From: Lutjanus erythropterus
Lineage: Eukaryota > Chordata > Actinopteri > Lutjaniformes > Lutjanidae
Direction: 5' to 3'
DNA: 64,000 nt
Assembly (NCBI GenBank): GCA_020091685.1
Contig: CM034600.1
Span: 5,035,837 to 5,099,836, forward strand
In this document: positions 37,651 to 49,568 of the stretch, one piece after another
Position numbering within the stretch: position 1 is the first letter of the stretch
Layout of the letters: every line of letters starts with the position of its first letter
The notes under the pieces: generated by a model
Seen by the model: only the letters and a program-made list of their open reading frames with translations
The model's database searches: none
Told to the model about the DNA's origin: nothing
Program-made: the position numbers and the translations under genes

Positions 37651-38825
37651 AACCAACCTTTCATAGAATGTAGCACTGGCAGAAGACAAAGTGCAATATT
37701 TAAGTCCACATGAAACTGCATTTCGAGAGTACCAGGCATCAGTATTGTCCTGCATTTCCAAATGAAATGGGAAAGTCGGGCAGGACAGAACTTTGGGAGG
37801 AATTAGATTTTTGTTGATGAAAAGTGGGCATGTTACAACAAACCTGGAAAATGTACCATGCTGTTTCCAGCTAGCTAACTAATGAATCTTAGCTCTGTAA
37901 TGCTAAAAGTTGAAGACTGAATGATGGGTGGATGCCATGATGTCATCGGTTGAAACTGATTGGTTCAAGTCTAGATAAGGACATTGGAAATTCATTTACA
38001 GTTTTTGGCATATATATTGTTAAATAGGTGCACAATATCACTAGTGATGTGATCTAAAAGGGTTTAAAAGGCTTTCATTTAATCTTGACTTTAACATGGC
38101 ATAACGTACAGTCGGCAGTGCAGTGCAAAATTGTGAAAATAAATCTAGACAGTGATAACTGGATAATAGATACATACAATGGACCCCACAGGTGCCCAGT
38201 CAATTCCATGGGTGGATGTAAGTTGGCGAGCAGAGACTGTGGGGGTTGAGTTGTAGGAGGTCTGATTGAGTACAGTGACAGGATACGAGAGAGAAGATTG
38301 ACGTAACATGTAATTAGAGCTCCTTTTCTTCAAACAGTTAAGTGAAATTTAGCTCAGAAGTGGTGTAAAGACTACAGAGCCAGGACTTGTTCTAGTTGAA
38401 AGAGAATATCAGGGCTTTTTAGTGTTACTGACTTCAGGTTCCGTAATTATTGTTTAACTTTTAATTTCTTTTCATCATTTTACATCAAACTTTGCAGCTC
38501 AAAGTGCAGCAGTTTCTCAGACCTCTTGCATTAAAATAACAAGAACATGACAATAAAGATCAGGAAGCGGAGCCCTCCTGTTTCCTAGTGTGGGTGTCAG
38601 ATGATTGACAGAAAGCAGAGTGGAACTTAATACTGCTCAGATATGAAACCGCATGAACTTTGAACAAAACAAATTAAGCTATATTCCTACTGAACACACT
38701 GACAGGAGTGACTTTAGACAAGAAGATGTATGTGTGCCATTGCTAAGATTTCCTCTTCCTTTTTCATTTTGAAAAACAAAGCCCTGCTGAACTGAACTAC
38801 TGAACAACTTTTACAGTCAATTTAA

Positions 38826-39663
38826 TGGTCACATTTTATTTTATAGTACACTAATAAGATGTAACAAGCCATATGTTGTATCAAATTAGACAAAACCTAT
38901 AAATAATATGTTCTTTATTAGACAATTAACAAACACAACTATATTCTAATGAGAAACCATACACTCAAGGGTAGACTAATAAGACTTAAGCTGTACTTTG
39001 TATAAAATTGGACAAAAACTGGAATTAGATCCTTTATTAGATCCTTTATTAGAGGACTATTAGGAAATTACAACAGAACTATACTGTAAACTAAAGTGTA
39101 TTATTTCCCAAAGTTATACCATTATTAGACTTTATTAGAGGGTAATTAAGGACACATTGCAACAGAACTGTACTGTAAACTAAAGTGAAATCACATATCT
39201 GTTACATGAGACACACTTCTTTTGCTGGTCCCATACACTTGGCAGAGTAGCTGGCTTGTACCTGGTAGATCTGTGTCAGATGTTGTTTTTTTTTAATGGG
39301 GAAGTAGCAGACATGTGACTTCACTTTAGTTTTCAGTACAGTTTTGTTGTAATGTGTCCCAAAGTGCCCTCTAAGAAAGTCAAAGAACCTTCTAACTTTA
39401 GGAAACAATACACTTTAGTTTACAATACAGTTCTGCTGTAATGTATCCCTAAATACCCTCTAATAAAGTTTAATAAGGCTTTAACAGAGGAAAAAAAAAT
39501 ACACTTCAGTTTACAGTGCAATTCTGTTATAATTTGTCCCTAATTACCCTCTAAGAAAGTCTCATAAGGGTCTAATAAATGGTCTAATACTGTCTAAAAA
39601 AGAGCATTATCTCTAGTTTTTGTTTCATTTGATACAAAGTACAGAAAAATAAAACTACGACCA
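38826..39663. mobile_element. 838-bp fold-back element with 90-bp tandem units in both arms
   Basis: The left end TGGTCACATTTTATTTTATA and the right end, read on the other strand, TGGTCGTAGTTTTATTTTTC form terminal inverted repeats. The right arm has three units starting near 39331, 39420 and 39510. The left arm has inverted units near 39079-39098 and 39168-39187. The period is about 90 bases throughout, with cores like GTGTATTATTTCC and CTAATAAAGT. The arms meet around 39190-39320. No coding sequence. Confidence 0.75.
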
Positions 39664-39889
39664 ATTTAGCTTCTCATATTAAATAAAAAGTAAATACCTA
39701 ATCTAACCTTTTGTTTTTGCACAACCTTCCCTTCCATTGTTTTCCTTTTTCTGTTTTTTTTTTCAGTAGCCATGATAGCCTTGTTTTTTATGGTAATCCG
39801 TGTTTGAATGTGCATATATTCATTTTGCTTCCTCAACTCTGAAGAAGAAGAAAAAAAAAACAAGTGTTATATAAAAACAGGCTTATCTT

Positions 39890-40200
39890 GGTCTGCCAGC
39901 TTAGTTCACTGTAAGCCTCCAAGCATGGAGAATAAGGAGGGAGGAGTGGATCGCCAAGGATTCTCTCCTGCTCTCTCTCCGCTGTTTCCAGTGTCCGCCT
40001 TGGCCTCGCTGACAGCTGGAATAAAGTCTTAATGCACAAGGCCACAGTTACACTTGTCATTCCAACGTGATTTCGGGAGATTTGGCCATAAACATTTGAT
40101 GTTGTGCGACTTTGTTGATGCTCGGCCTGTCAGTGTGTGATACGCGTCCCCCGTCGAAGGTTTCCTTTTGATCTGTGTTTCTGTTCTTCCTGTATTTCAC
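39890..40200. promoter_or_regulatory. Candidate intronic regulatory block
   Basis: A complex, unique stretch between repeat-rich and AT-rich DNA, including TTTGGCCATAAACATTTGAT and CCAACGTGATTTCGGGAG. No coding signal. Called only on composition; conservation needs testing. Confidence 0.2.
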
Positions 40201-41209
40201 TTGGCAACAGTTCTGCCTGAGCATATTGTACCTAATCTATGATGAATTCAGGTCATAGTAGCTCAGCTTCCATCGTTGTATTTTTATGCTAATTATACTG
40301 CGCAATTTTGAAGTTCTGAATGAAAATAGTAATGTTCAGTTAAATGTTCTTAACTTTACATCAAAGTTTGACTACAGTCTTATTTGAACAAAAATGTTCT
40401 TGATAATGTCTCCTCAGTGCTGCGACACTACTTTTTTTTCTTAGATGAAAGCAGTGAGTATGGCTGACATTAAAGAATAAAAATGCCCAATACATGGATA
40501 TTTTCTGGTGCAGTTTCATTGAGGAAATGTATTTAATTTTTTATCCTATGAGAAAATGAGCCTACGTCTCGTTTGATTTATGAACTCAGTAAACAGTTTC
40601 CTAATGAGTTTATGGTTTCAGTTGCTAATCTTCCTCTATACAGCATGATGTTTTGTAAATTATGGTCCCATTTAGAGTAAAATAGACAATAAAGCTGGAC
40701 TGAAGTGAAGGCAAAGCAATGCATATCCTCCCCAGCTCCACCCTTTTGTGCAAATATAGTCATTTCTGGCTCCAAAAAACCAACATCGCGATGGCAATTG
40801 AACTTGAGGCCTCAAAACAGTAGTTCACAAACCAATATGTGATGTTACAGTGGCTACGTCCACTGTGTTTCGATGGTAATGTTGCACTTTATTTGTGTAT
40901 TTAAGCATCTTATTGGCTAAATTTAATTGCTTTCTATATTTCCAGATTGATTTGTGGCTCTGAACACTTTTGAGACCAATACTTATATCAATATATCAAT
41001 AATTTGAGTTTAGACATCAGAGATAAAATTGGTTGATAGGATAATATTCTTCTTTATTTGTATCTTTTGAATATGAACACATGACATAAACAAACTTGAT
41101 CTGGATTGTATCAAGATATGTGACCAAGATACACACTAAGCGTGAGAGATTTACTGTCATCAGTGCTCTCTTGTTATGAATTTTTGTACAGCAATTCATT
41201 GCTATTTAT

Positions 41210-41585
41210 CCATTGGCGTCATAGACTATAAATATAATATAGAAGGTAAACTCCACTTCCTCCCACTGCACAAAAATGAAGTGATCAGGTACTGAGGTCC
41301 CACCCATCCGACTCTATCGTGACAGGGCTTAGTTGTCAATCATGACAGAAACCTCCTGTTCGTAGATTCAGTAACGGATAATAAAACAAAACTTGTTAGA
41401 AAATTATCGCTTAAAATAACATAAACCATCTTTAGAAATTTTTTTTTAAATGTACTCCAAATGTGGTCCATTTCCCATCTGCTGACATGGAGGGGGTGGG
41501 TTTTATGATCTATACTGCAGCCAGCCACCAGGGGGCTTTACATTTGCAGAGCAGTCATGTTGTCTATTTTTATATATGTCAATGG
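41210..41585. mobile_element. 376-bp MITE relic (CCATTGGCGTCATAGAC ends)
   Basis: The left end CCATTGGCGTCATAGACTAT and the right end, read on the other strand, CCATTGACATATATAAAAAT are imperfect inverted repeats. Internal blocks GTTGTCAATCATGACAG and GCAGCCAGCCACCAGGGGGC follow the order of an element I recognise from other percomorph fishes. Confidence 0.65.
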
Positions 41586-41788
41586 TTGACACATACACAG
41601 ATACTTGAAATATAACGAGATATAACGAGAACGAGAACGTGGAAACTTGTCAAAAGAAAATTTCAGGAAAAAGAAAATGTCCTGCTGCAGACCTCAAATG
41701 GAGATTAAATTAAAATTACTTTCACTTAAAAAAACCTGAACCCCTCTTACTTTCTTTCTTCCGTCTCTCCCATTCTCTCCTGCTCCAG

Positions 41789-41903
41789 GTGCCTCTCCTG
41801 CGTTAATGGAAACTTCCCCTGTCACTGGTGCAAATATCGCCACATGTGCACGCAGGATGCCAGCGACTGCTCCTTCCAGGAGGGACGAGTCAACACATCG
41901 GAG
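41789..41903 (+). CDS. plxna1: Plexin-A1-like, exon encoding PSI domain 2
   Basis: The exon is 115 bases: one base completing serine, then 38 codons in phase 0 to the end. Residues [20 protein letters not shown], then [18 protein letters not shown] are the second plexin PSI domain, with CxxC, PCHWC and the following cysteines in place. Human plexin A1 has [20 protein letters not shown] (from memory). NTS near the end is a potential N-glycosylation site. Acceptor CTGCTCCAG, donor GTGAGG. The expected continuation (an aspartate-cysteine-proline start opening IPT2) was not found in the remaining 22 kb. Confidence 0.97.
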
Positions 41904-42109
41904 GTGAGGGTTTGAGCGTGCGCACAAAAACACTGATGAGAACATGTCGTTAAACACGCTCTGACAAACACTCACACACAAGGACATGCAGATTCCAGAG
42001 CACAGACATACAAAGCAACACAGGAATACATTTATGAGTATTAATGCATGTGCACGCACCTACACACAAGTGCACATTGTGGCATAGTAATGCCAAGGGT
42101 GCAGCTGGG

Positions 42110-42320
42110 ACCTGTACACCATTTCACTGTGTGTATGTGCGTGTATGAATGAATGGTGCTCTGAGTGGCCCAGCAGCAGCTGTTGTACTCCAAGCAGCGC
42201 TGGATTTATTCACTTATAAACAAGTCGGGGTGAATGAGTATGCAAATGGCAGCGTACACTACCGTCCCAAATGTTATATTTGCATGAAAACTCTCATCTA
42301 TCCGTGAGCTGACTCGCTTT
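42110..42320. promoter_or_regulatory. Candidate regulatory block with paired octamer motifs
   Basis: The POU-factor octamer ATGCAAAT lies at 42240-42247 and its exact reverse complement ATTTGCAT at 42278-42285, about 30 bases apart, in a unique stretch roughly 350 bases past the PSI-2 exon. Function is inferred from motif identity only. Confidence 0.3.
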
Positions 42321-43204
42321 CACGGTCCCTCTGTCTCCGTCTAAGTCTCTAATTCTCACTGTCTCTCACACAAACACCGAAACTCACACCGACAAACACA
42401 AATAAACTTTTACTGTTTTCTGAAAGTTGCGCTTAACACTCGGCCACCTTCGTTTCAGATTTGTTTCTGTTTGAGACAGAAGTTTAAAATCACTTTGATG
42501 TAAAAGAGTTCTATCAGATATTCTCCACTTTCCCCTCTTTTTCTCACTTCTCACTCTGTTCTTGTTTTTCCTCTCTGTCCTCTGACAGCACTGGGAAAAA
42601 ATCTTATTTTATCCTATCAGATTATCATGTCATGTGTTGCACATGAATGCAATCTGTCCCTCTTTTTCTTCTCTCACCCACCCTTTTGTTGCCTGTACTT
42701 TCCTTTCATTTGGTATTCTTTCGCTCACTACATTTTTGTATAAAAAGCCTGCAGTGTTGAAACTTTACTATCAAAAAATATACAACTCAGAGTACTCAAT
42801 GTGGGTGGGCACAAATCTGATGTATGTTCAAGTGTGTCTAGTTGCACATGTTCGTATCCAGGTGTCTCTTTATTTGTATGTTTTAGGATTTTATGATGTT
42901 TGTATGTCTATTCAACCCTGTCTCCTAGAAGTTGTTTGTATATTGGTAAATTGTTTTTGTGGTCACAGCGTAATTCCTGCCTGGATTATGTTCACAGGCA
43001 ACATTTCTTTGACGCAAAACAGTTGTATAACACGCCAGAATTATAAGGAGGTGGTTGTGTTGGATGGCGGGTGTATGAAGTACAGGGCTGTATACCTCCA
43101 GACTCCACTTTTGTTAACTTCAGGGAAATTTTGTGATTTTGTGTAGGTTTAAGCAATAAAAGCACTTTGGTGAAGGTAAGGGAGAGATCATCATTTTGAT
43201 TAAA

Positions 43205-43224
43205 TATTAATAATAATAATAATA
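43205..43224. repeat. (ATA/TAA) microsatellite
   Basis: Short TAA-type trinucleotide run followed by poly-A. Confidence 0.85.
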
Positions 43225-43317
43225 AAAAAATCTCACTTTCAAATAAAGCTATAGTCATTACGAGTGGATGGTGTATGACCTGAGCACTGTGGAGAGAGGT
43301 CTGGCTGTGTGAGCCTA

Positions 43318-43812
43318 ATGTTTTTGCAACCTATTAGGGACATTTGCCAGTATAAACACCAACCTTGTCAGGACCAGTGGTCCTTATGGGGACTGAAGCT
43401 CTGTCCTAATGAAGCAAAACATAATTTCTGAGGTCCTGGTTAGGGTTAGGTCATCGATAACTTTTGAATAATTCTATTTTGGCAGAAAACAAATTAAATC
43501 TGTTGTCAGTTAACATTTTACTTGCCTGGTACATTAATTAACGACATTTTCTCATTATGTTCATAGAAAACCTACTTTGGTAGACCTCACATTTCCCCCC
43601 AAACTCTTTTGCTGTTGCAGATTAGTTGTATATAAACATAATTTCTGGGAGACATGGCTGATCTATTTGCAATGTGTTTTTGTAACCCACTGAGGGCCAT
43701 TGCAGGTATAAACACCAGCCTTGTTGTGAGCATTAATCCTTATCAGGACCAAAGCCCTGTCCCAAACCTAATTTCCTAATTTCAGAAGTCTTGGTTAAGG
43801 TAAGGGGTAAGG
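43318..43812 (+). repeat. Diverged direct repeat, period about 356 bp, GGTTAGGG-rich
   Basis: Blocks TTTTTGCAACCTATTAGGGA, TATAAACACCAACCTTGT, CTTATGGGGACTGAAGC and GGTCCTGGTTAGGG at 43318-43460 recur as TTTTTGTAACCCACTGAGGG, TATAAACACCAGCCTTGT, CTTATCAGGACCAAAGC and AGTCTTGGTTAAGG at 43674-43812. A third partial unit (AACCAGCCTTGTGGGGACC) lies near 43897. This GGGGACC/GGTTAGGG combination is typical of a fish interspersed minisatellite; it is not a telomere. Confidence 0.7.
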
Positions 43813-44060
43813 TGTGAATTGGGGTTAGGTTAAGGTTAGTGTCAGGTTGTCCACAATGAAAGCGAATTCATGGGGTCCAAACACTCGGTTTTGGGGTCCA
43901 ACCAGCCTTGTGGGGACCAAAATGTTGTTTGAGGGTTAAAACTTAGCTTTGGAGTTTAAGTTAGAATTAGATTTAGGTAAGGGTCAGAGTTAGGCACTTA
44001 GTTGTGACAGGTAGAGTTGGGGTAAGGGGCTAGAGAATCCACTGTGTCACTCCCCACAAA

Positions 44061-44062
<2 letters not shown>

Positions 44063-44110
<48 letters not shown>

Positions 44111-44122
44111 TGTGTGTGTGTG
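44063..44122. repeat. (TG)n microsatellite, one interruption
   Basis: TG run from 44063 to 44109, a C, then more TG to 44122. Confidence 0.97.
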
Positions 44123-44249
44123 TTTCTGTGCATGTGTGCACTGTATATATCCACATATCAGTCTATATTTGTTTAGCTGTCTATCAAATATTACAAGGGG
44201 ATGAGGTGTTTGTTTCATGTCCATTAAATTGTCCAAATTTAATATATTT

Positions 44250-44250
<1 letters not shown>

Positions 44251-44316
<66 letters not shown>
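44251..44316. repeat. Compound (GT)10(GA)23 microsatellite
   Basis: Twenty bases of GT pass directly into forty-six bases of GA. The arginine-glutamate and serine-leucine open frames here are artefacts. Confidence 0.97.
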
Positions 44317-44319
<3 letters not shown>

Positions 44320-44430
44320 GGGATATCACTTGACTCCGCACAACCTGTCACCACATGTTACACCCTCCTGTAAACACACCAGGCTGACATCCATCCTCAT
44401 CTTGATTGGAGAGCTGCACCAATCCAGTCT

Positions 44431-44453
44431 TTTATTATTATTATTATTATTTT
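44431..44453. repeat. (TTA)n microsatellite
   Basis: TTTATTATTATTATTATTAT run followed by T-rich sequence. Confidence 0.9.
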
Positions 44454-46124
44454 TGTTCTTTCCTTTTTTTCTCTCTTTTTTTTCTGATGCACTCTGTCTT
44501 CTTTTTGGTGCAGGCGTTGCTATGGTTACCAAGACACTTTGAATGTCAAGGGGGTTTTGCTGAATTTTGATAGACATACACACACACACACGCCAGTGCC
44601 ATGACACATCCTTACACAGATTACTGTTGCAAACATGGCAGGCAGTGAAGCGACAGCTCTGGGCTTTTGTGACGGATGCGTGTGTTTTGGACGTATCCTC
44701 GTGTATACAGTCTCTGTTATTGAATAGGTAACATTTTAGAGCTGTGTATATGCGCACTTGAGCCAGCAGCACTGGTGTTGTCGTCACACATTTATCTCCT
44801 CTAGCCTTGATTTTGTTCCAATTTGCCAGTTCGTAGCCCCTGCTGAAAGCAATATTGCCCATCTCCGCTGCCTGAAAAAGTTTCCCCCTGTGTCATTAGC
44901 AGTAGGTTGCCAAAGTGATTGAATTCACACTACAGTGGTTATCTTCCCAAAGGCATTTGTCATATTTCTTCAGGCTGACTTCACTTCATATCTGATAAAA
45001 TTCATAGCATCTGTTGCACAGGTACATAACAAAAATACACTTTTTCCTGTGCAAACACATAACCGCTAATGTATAAAATCTGCCCTCTTAAAGTAAGCAT
45101 AATTTTCTGTTGTCACTTCCTGGATATGTAAATGTATATAAATCAGCTGTGTTGTGACAGCAGATAAACAGAAAGGCATATTAGGGGCGACCAGGCAGAA
45201 AATTACCAGAGTCAGAGAAACACTTGAGAAGGCCATGAACAGAAATGCGTATAAACACAAACAATAAGAGAAACAAACAAACACAGAGACAAACAAATTT
45301 GCTCTGCATCAGTGAATCCCGGCGTTGGGCTGGTAGAGCCGACCGGGCCGACGCTGGGCCCGAGGGTTGCTTCAGATGACTTCAAATGGGAAAAAAAAAA
45401 ATAAGACAATAATAAAAACCAACAGAAGAAGTAATAGAAAAACAGGTTTCTTTGCATTTTATTTTCTTGTCTACAAGCTCGCCTGCTTACTCGTTTATTG
45501 ATTGCAGCCCGCTCGCTTGTTAATTAAGTCGTTCATTCATTTTGCAAGGTGTTGCTTTTTACGCTGGATATTTCATGTCCCACATATGAATGAATGCAGA
45601 ACATGATTGACAACAGAAACAAAATGGCTGCCAAGAAACAGACCCACATGGGAGCTTTGACAGAAAGTGACATTTTGGGTGTAAAATGCACTTTGGTCAT
45701 TAGTCACAACCTGAGGCTCTGGTTATTGATTGTATCCAGATATTGCCTTCATATACCTTGGAAAACATCACTACTGTTTCCTGTGCAATTACTCAAAGGT
45801 GCAATACTACATTTGACTTACATGACAGTAATGTGCAATAACACAACTGTGATCTCTGTGTAATTATTCAATAATTCAATGTACTATAGATAGAGCAGTA
45901 TTATTATTTACACTGTTAAATACTGTAGTCTGATGCACATTCGTGTACTTACTTTTTGACACTGCTTATTTTCTATTTCTTCAATATTCTATATTTATAT
46001 ACACATATTTGCTGCTACAGATTATAAAACATTTTTTTTTGCATACATGTGTCTATATTTCTGTTATACTATTTTGTAGTATATTTTAGGAGAATGTACA
46101 GATTTTTCAATAAAGTATTTATGC

Positions 46125-46770
46125 GCATTCTTTACTCAAGTAGAAGTCCAGATACTTGTGCAAAAAAAAACCAAAAATACTGGTAAAAGGAGAAGTATCG
46201 ATTCAACTTATTTACTGGAGTAAAAGTGATGCAAAGCTAAGTAAATGTTTTGCTAATGTAATTTGATGACTATTGAACCATTCATTAATTCAAATGAAAT
46301 ATACTGAAATACTGAAACTAATGAACAGTAACTTTACCCCAATCAGTTTTCAATGTCAGCAACAGAACTTGAAACATTATGATCAACATGAGAGCACACT
46401 TCAGACCTAATTAAGCATTTTTTATTTGGTTAGTAATTCCATCATCTCTGCAGGACCACCAAAATCTGTTGTTCAGCCTGAGCAGAAGCTGGCTCTCAAA
46501 GTTCTTTGAATCATGGCGCGCCCATCGGGTCTAAAAGTCACTCCTGCAGTGCTTAAAAGCCTCTTACAGACTGCGGACAGATTCAACAGATGCCTTTTCT
46601 CCGCCGTCGAGTCTCCCTTTCTCTGTTTCGTCGTGTTACATCTTTTACATAATGTTCAGATTGCTACGTCATACTTGTGGTGATATGCACAAATGGATAC
46701 ATCAAGCTATTGCATCCATTTAGGGTAAAATCAGTCTTGATGTTGGAAAGGTGGCATGAAATGATGCAAA
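46125..46770. repeat. Decayed interspersed repeat, AAGTAGAAGTCC type
   Basis: CTCAAGTAGAAGTCCAGATA, AAAAGGAGAAGTATCGATTC and GGAGTAAAAGTGATGC at the left end resemble termini of a non-autonomous hAT-like fish element. The part around 46440-46680 is richer in GC and may belong to its interior. A related fragment is at 13640-13770. Boundaries and class are uncertain. Confidence 0.45.
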
Positions 46771-46916
46771 ACAAAAATAATCAGTAATTCCACTCAAATG
46801 CAATAAACCTAAAATAATGAGGTGCCTGAAAAATCTACTAGTTACTGCCCACCTGTGGAGAAGGGCATCAAAGCCAAGTAAATTACATAAACAGTAGGTT
46901 AATAGGTGTTTTTATT

Positions 46917-47009
46917 GGGCTGCAACTAATTATTTTTATAATTGATTAATCGGTTGATTATTTTCTTGGTTAACCAATTAGTTGTTTGATCCATAAAATA
47001 CAAGAAATT

Positions 47010-47043
<34 letters not shown>

Positions 47044-47244
47044 GTGATCATTGTTTCCAAAAGCCCAAAATGGCATCCTAAAATGTCTTGATTTGTGCAC
47101 AACCCACAGATATTCAGTTTACTGTTTTACTGTTCGAGGAGCTGAAATCAGAGAATTTGGACTTTTTTTTAATTAAAAAAGATTCAAAATAGCTGTCGAT
47201 TAATTTAATAGTTGATTAATAATCGACTAATCAATGAATCATTG
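46917..47244. mobile_element. 328-bp MITE (GGGCTGCAACTAATTA end) with expanded poly-A
   Basis: It starts GGGCTGCAACTAATTATTTT and has ATTGATTAATCGGTTGATTA at the left, mirrored on the other strand at the right by ATTGATTAGTCGATTATT. Internal blocks TTTGATCCATAAAATACA, CAAAAGCCCAAAATGGCATC and ATATTCAGTTTACTG are those of a very common percomorph element (from memory). A 29-base poly-A (47013-47041) interrupts it. Confidence 0.75.
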
Positions 47245-47589
47245 TTCTTTGCTATAGTTTCTATTTGTTCCAAAGGGTTTATTTTTAACTTTGGACTCGT
47301 TGTACAAACAACAAAGACAGTCGAGATTTTAGAGAATGTTGGTTTTAGACCTGCTGTATTTTTCCTCTTCATTTAGAAAAGCGTAGCGTCTCATGGTTAT
47401 TTGTTTATTGCTGATGTATTCATTAAGACTCTGCCTGAGTGAAGTCATCTGAATCTGTCAAAAGAAGTGCTCATTATGAGCCAGCACTTGTTCTGCATCA
47501 GCTGTTCTGAAACAGTTTATTTAACTATCGAGTCACTGACCTTTTCAGTATGTGAAACTGCAACTCGCCAGCTCTGACTGTTCTCGCTG

Positions 47590-47760
47590 TGATCTTCTTT
47601 TTTTCTTTATTTCTGTCCTCCTTCCCTTTTCCCTGCTTTTCTTCCTTCCTTCTTTCTTTCCCCTCTTTTAATTCCTCACCTCTTTCTCCCATTTTGCCCC
47701 ATTCATCTTTTATCTTATCTTTTGTTTCTACCCTTCCTCCACTGTCTCCCCCTTCCTATA
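47590..47760. repeat. Polypyrimidine tract
   Basis: About 170 bases strongly enriched in C and T; the phenylalanine-serine-proline open frame is compositional. Confidence 0.8.
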
Positions 47761-47769
47761 GAGGCCTGA

Positions 47770-48060
47770 CCTCCTTACAGTCTGAAATACAGTAGGTCCA
47801 TGATGCATTGCTGCTGCACAGGGGATTGAACCGGTGGCTTTGTAGCCTAGCCTCATTGATAATCATTAGCAGGCTGTGTTAGGCTCCAGATGAACAGAAG
47901 GTGAATATAGATATGTGGATCAGCGTTAGCCTTCGCGCTGCTAATTAGAGGATGAATCACCATGATGAGCGAGCTGGTTAAGATGCTCATATGTGTCTGT
48001 CAAGTCACCTCGCTAAGCACGCAGGAATTCATGTTTGCTCATGCACACGCAGCATAAGCC
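47770..48060. promoter_or_regulatory. Candidate intronic regulatory block
   Basis: A complex unique stretch with two TAAT-type homeodomain words (TTGATAATCATTAGC near 47857, GCTAATTAGAGG near 47939), between a pyrimidine tract and ordinary intron. No coding signal. Inference from motifs and composition only. Confidence 0.25.
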
Positions 48061-48921
48061 AGAAGCCAGAAGCCAACCGTTCCTCACGCTGACTCCAGCA
48101 CCACGCCCAGCCGCCTCCCTTTTCGGTCTCTAACCCTACAAGCACTTTCCTCTTGTTCACCCACTCCCTCGTTCCTTCAACAAGTCAATTAGCAGCAGCC
48201 AGACACCCTCTTTCTTTTTGTCTCTCAGTTAAGGGTGTCAGAGTCACAGCTGTGTCTCCATTGTTGCCGGTTGCTGGAGCTCAGGCTGGTATGCAGCTCC
48301 GAGTCGCCCAGCTCGGAGGCTCTGGGGCTGGCACAGAGAGAGCTTCCCCTCTCCCTCTGGGTCTCTCTGGCTGGGGGAGCTGCCTGCCACTGATAGACTC
48401 AGCTATGTGTGTGTGTGTGTACGCACACACGTGTGTTAATTATTCAAAGTATATTAAAGCTTAAAGATGCATCTCCAGATGCCTCTCTGATCGTTGGCGT
48501 GTTTAATGGAGAGAGACAGATGAGATGGGAAGCGAAAGGTGGAGCATCCACAATAAAACGTAAGGGGAGGAGTGTGGCAGTGGCCTAGTTGTTAGAGAAG
48601 AAGCAAGCTTGCTAAAACAACTGGGGGCTTCATATATGAAACACACTGCATGTGCACACTGCACATGAATAATTAGGAAAAAAAAAGTGCCTTCTGCAAA
48701 AAAATAAGAATTCATAAAACTATAAGTACGCTTTGCATCATGCAGGTTTCTCTTTAACAGATGTGAGTCAGCCTGTAATTTTGCACGAGTCACACATTTG
48801 GTCCTTTCAGTTCTATAGTGAACAATATATGGCTGATTAAATGCATATAAATCAAATACACTGATACTACCTCTGATAATGCTTCAGGAAAGTTGTTACA
48901 AAAGCCCAGAAACTCAGGTTT

Positions 48922-49250
48922 GAAGGGACAGTTCACCACAGAATCAGAAAATACAGACTTTTCTTTTGTCCTGTGGTGCTATTTATCCATCCAGATAGTT
49001 TTGCTGTGAGTTGCTGACTTTTAAAGATATCAGCCATAGAGATGCCTGCCTTCTCTCCAGTATAATGGTACTGAATGGCACTTGACTTGTGGTGCTGAGA
49101 GAGCAAAAAAATACATTTGAAAACACACAAAAGCAATGTGTCTTCCCAGAATTCATGACCCAGTTACTCAGGATAATCCACAGACTTTTTTTGAGCAGTT
49201 TCATATAGGAACTACTTTCTTTCTGTGGTACAAAGAAAGTAGTTCCTTCA
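48922..49250. mobile_element. MITE relic of the GGGACAGTTCAC family, with hairpin
   Basis: It starts GAAGGGACAGTTCACCAC and continues CTGTGGTGCTATTTATCC, GAGATGCCTGCCTTCTCTCC and GGATAATCCACAGACTTTTT, sharing blocks with 35551-35760. It ends in a hairpin with perfect 16-base arms: AGGAACTACTTTCTTT (49207-49222) and its complement (49232-49247), loop of nine bases. The far arm of the full element is missing or decayed. Confidence 0.75.
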
Positions 49251-49374
49251 CAAAACCCGGACTCAACTTTTACTTGTATGGACTCGTGTAACAAACTTAA
49301 TGTATTTATGTCACATACATAGCGTGAGTTAGCTTCTGCATGCAACTTAAATTACATAACTAACATACTTTTTT

Positions 49375-49500
49375 TTTTTTAACCCCAAATCATGATCTTT
49401 TCTTAAACCAGCCAAACTGCAACCATTTCGCAACGCTAACCACGTTTATTGTTGTTACCATGACAGCAAAGGTCACTTGGAACAGCCTTCAAAGTGCCAT
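49375..49500 (-). repeat. Fragment of the 51.25-52.19 kb repeat family, inverted
   Basis: CAAATCATGATCTTTTCTTA then AACCAGCC is the reverse complement of the GGTTTAAGAAAAGCTCATAG region of the element at 51.25-52.19 kb. Short and diverged. Confidence 0.4.
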
Positions 49501-49568
49501 TTACACATCCTACGATGTCATGTTGGAATTTTGGATTGACTAAACTTGCAGTAAATAAAGTTTTGAAT

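Noticed and set aside
42634-43146. 170-residue + strand open frame
   Set aside because: The longest gap-free frame, but residues show no family motif, and it lies in AT-rich intron; kept only as a chance frame unless transcript data say otherwise.
43430-43460. GGTTAGGGTTAGG suggesting an internal telomere
   Set aside because: Only about two copies, in the middle of a diverged interspersed repeat; also seen singly at 19.7 kb.
48153-48464. 103-residue open frame on the + strand in the last intron, considered as the next plexin exon
   Set aside because: No IPT2 features, no matching phase-0 start after the PSI-2 exon, and low-complexity residues.
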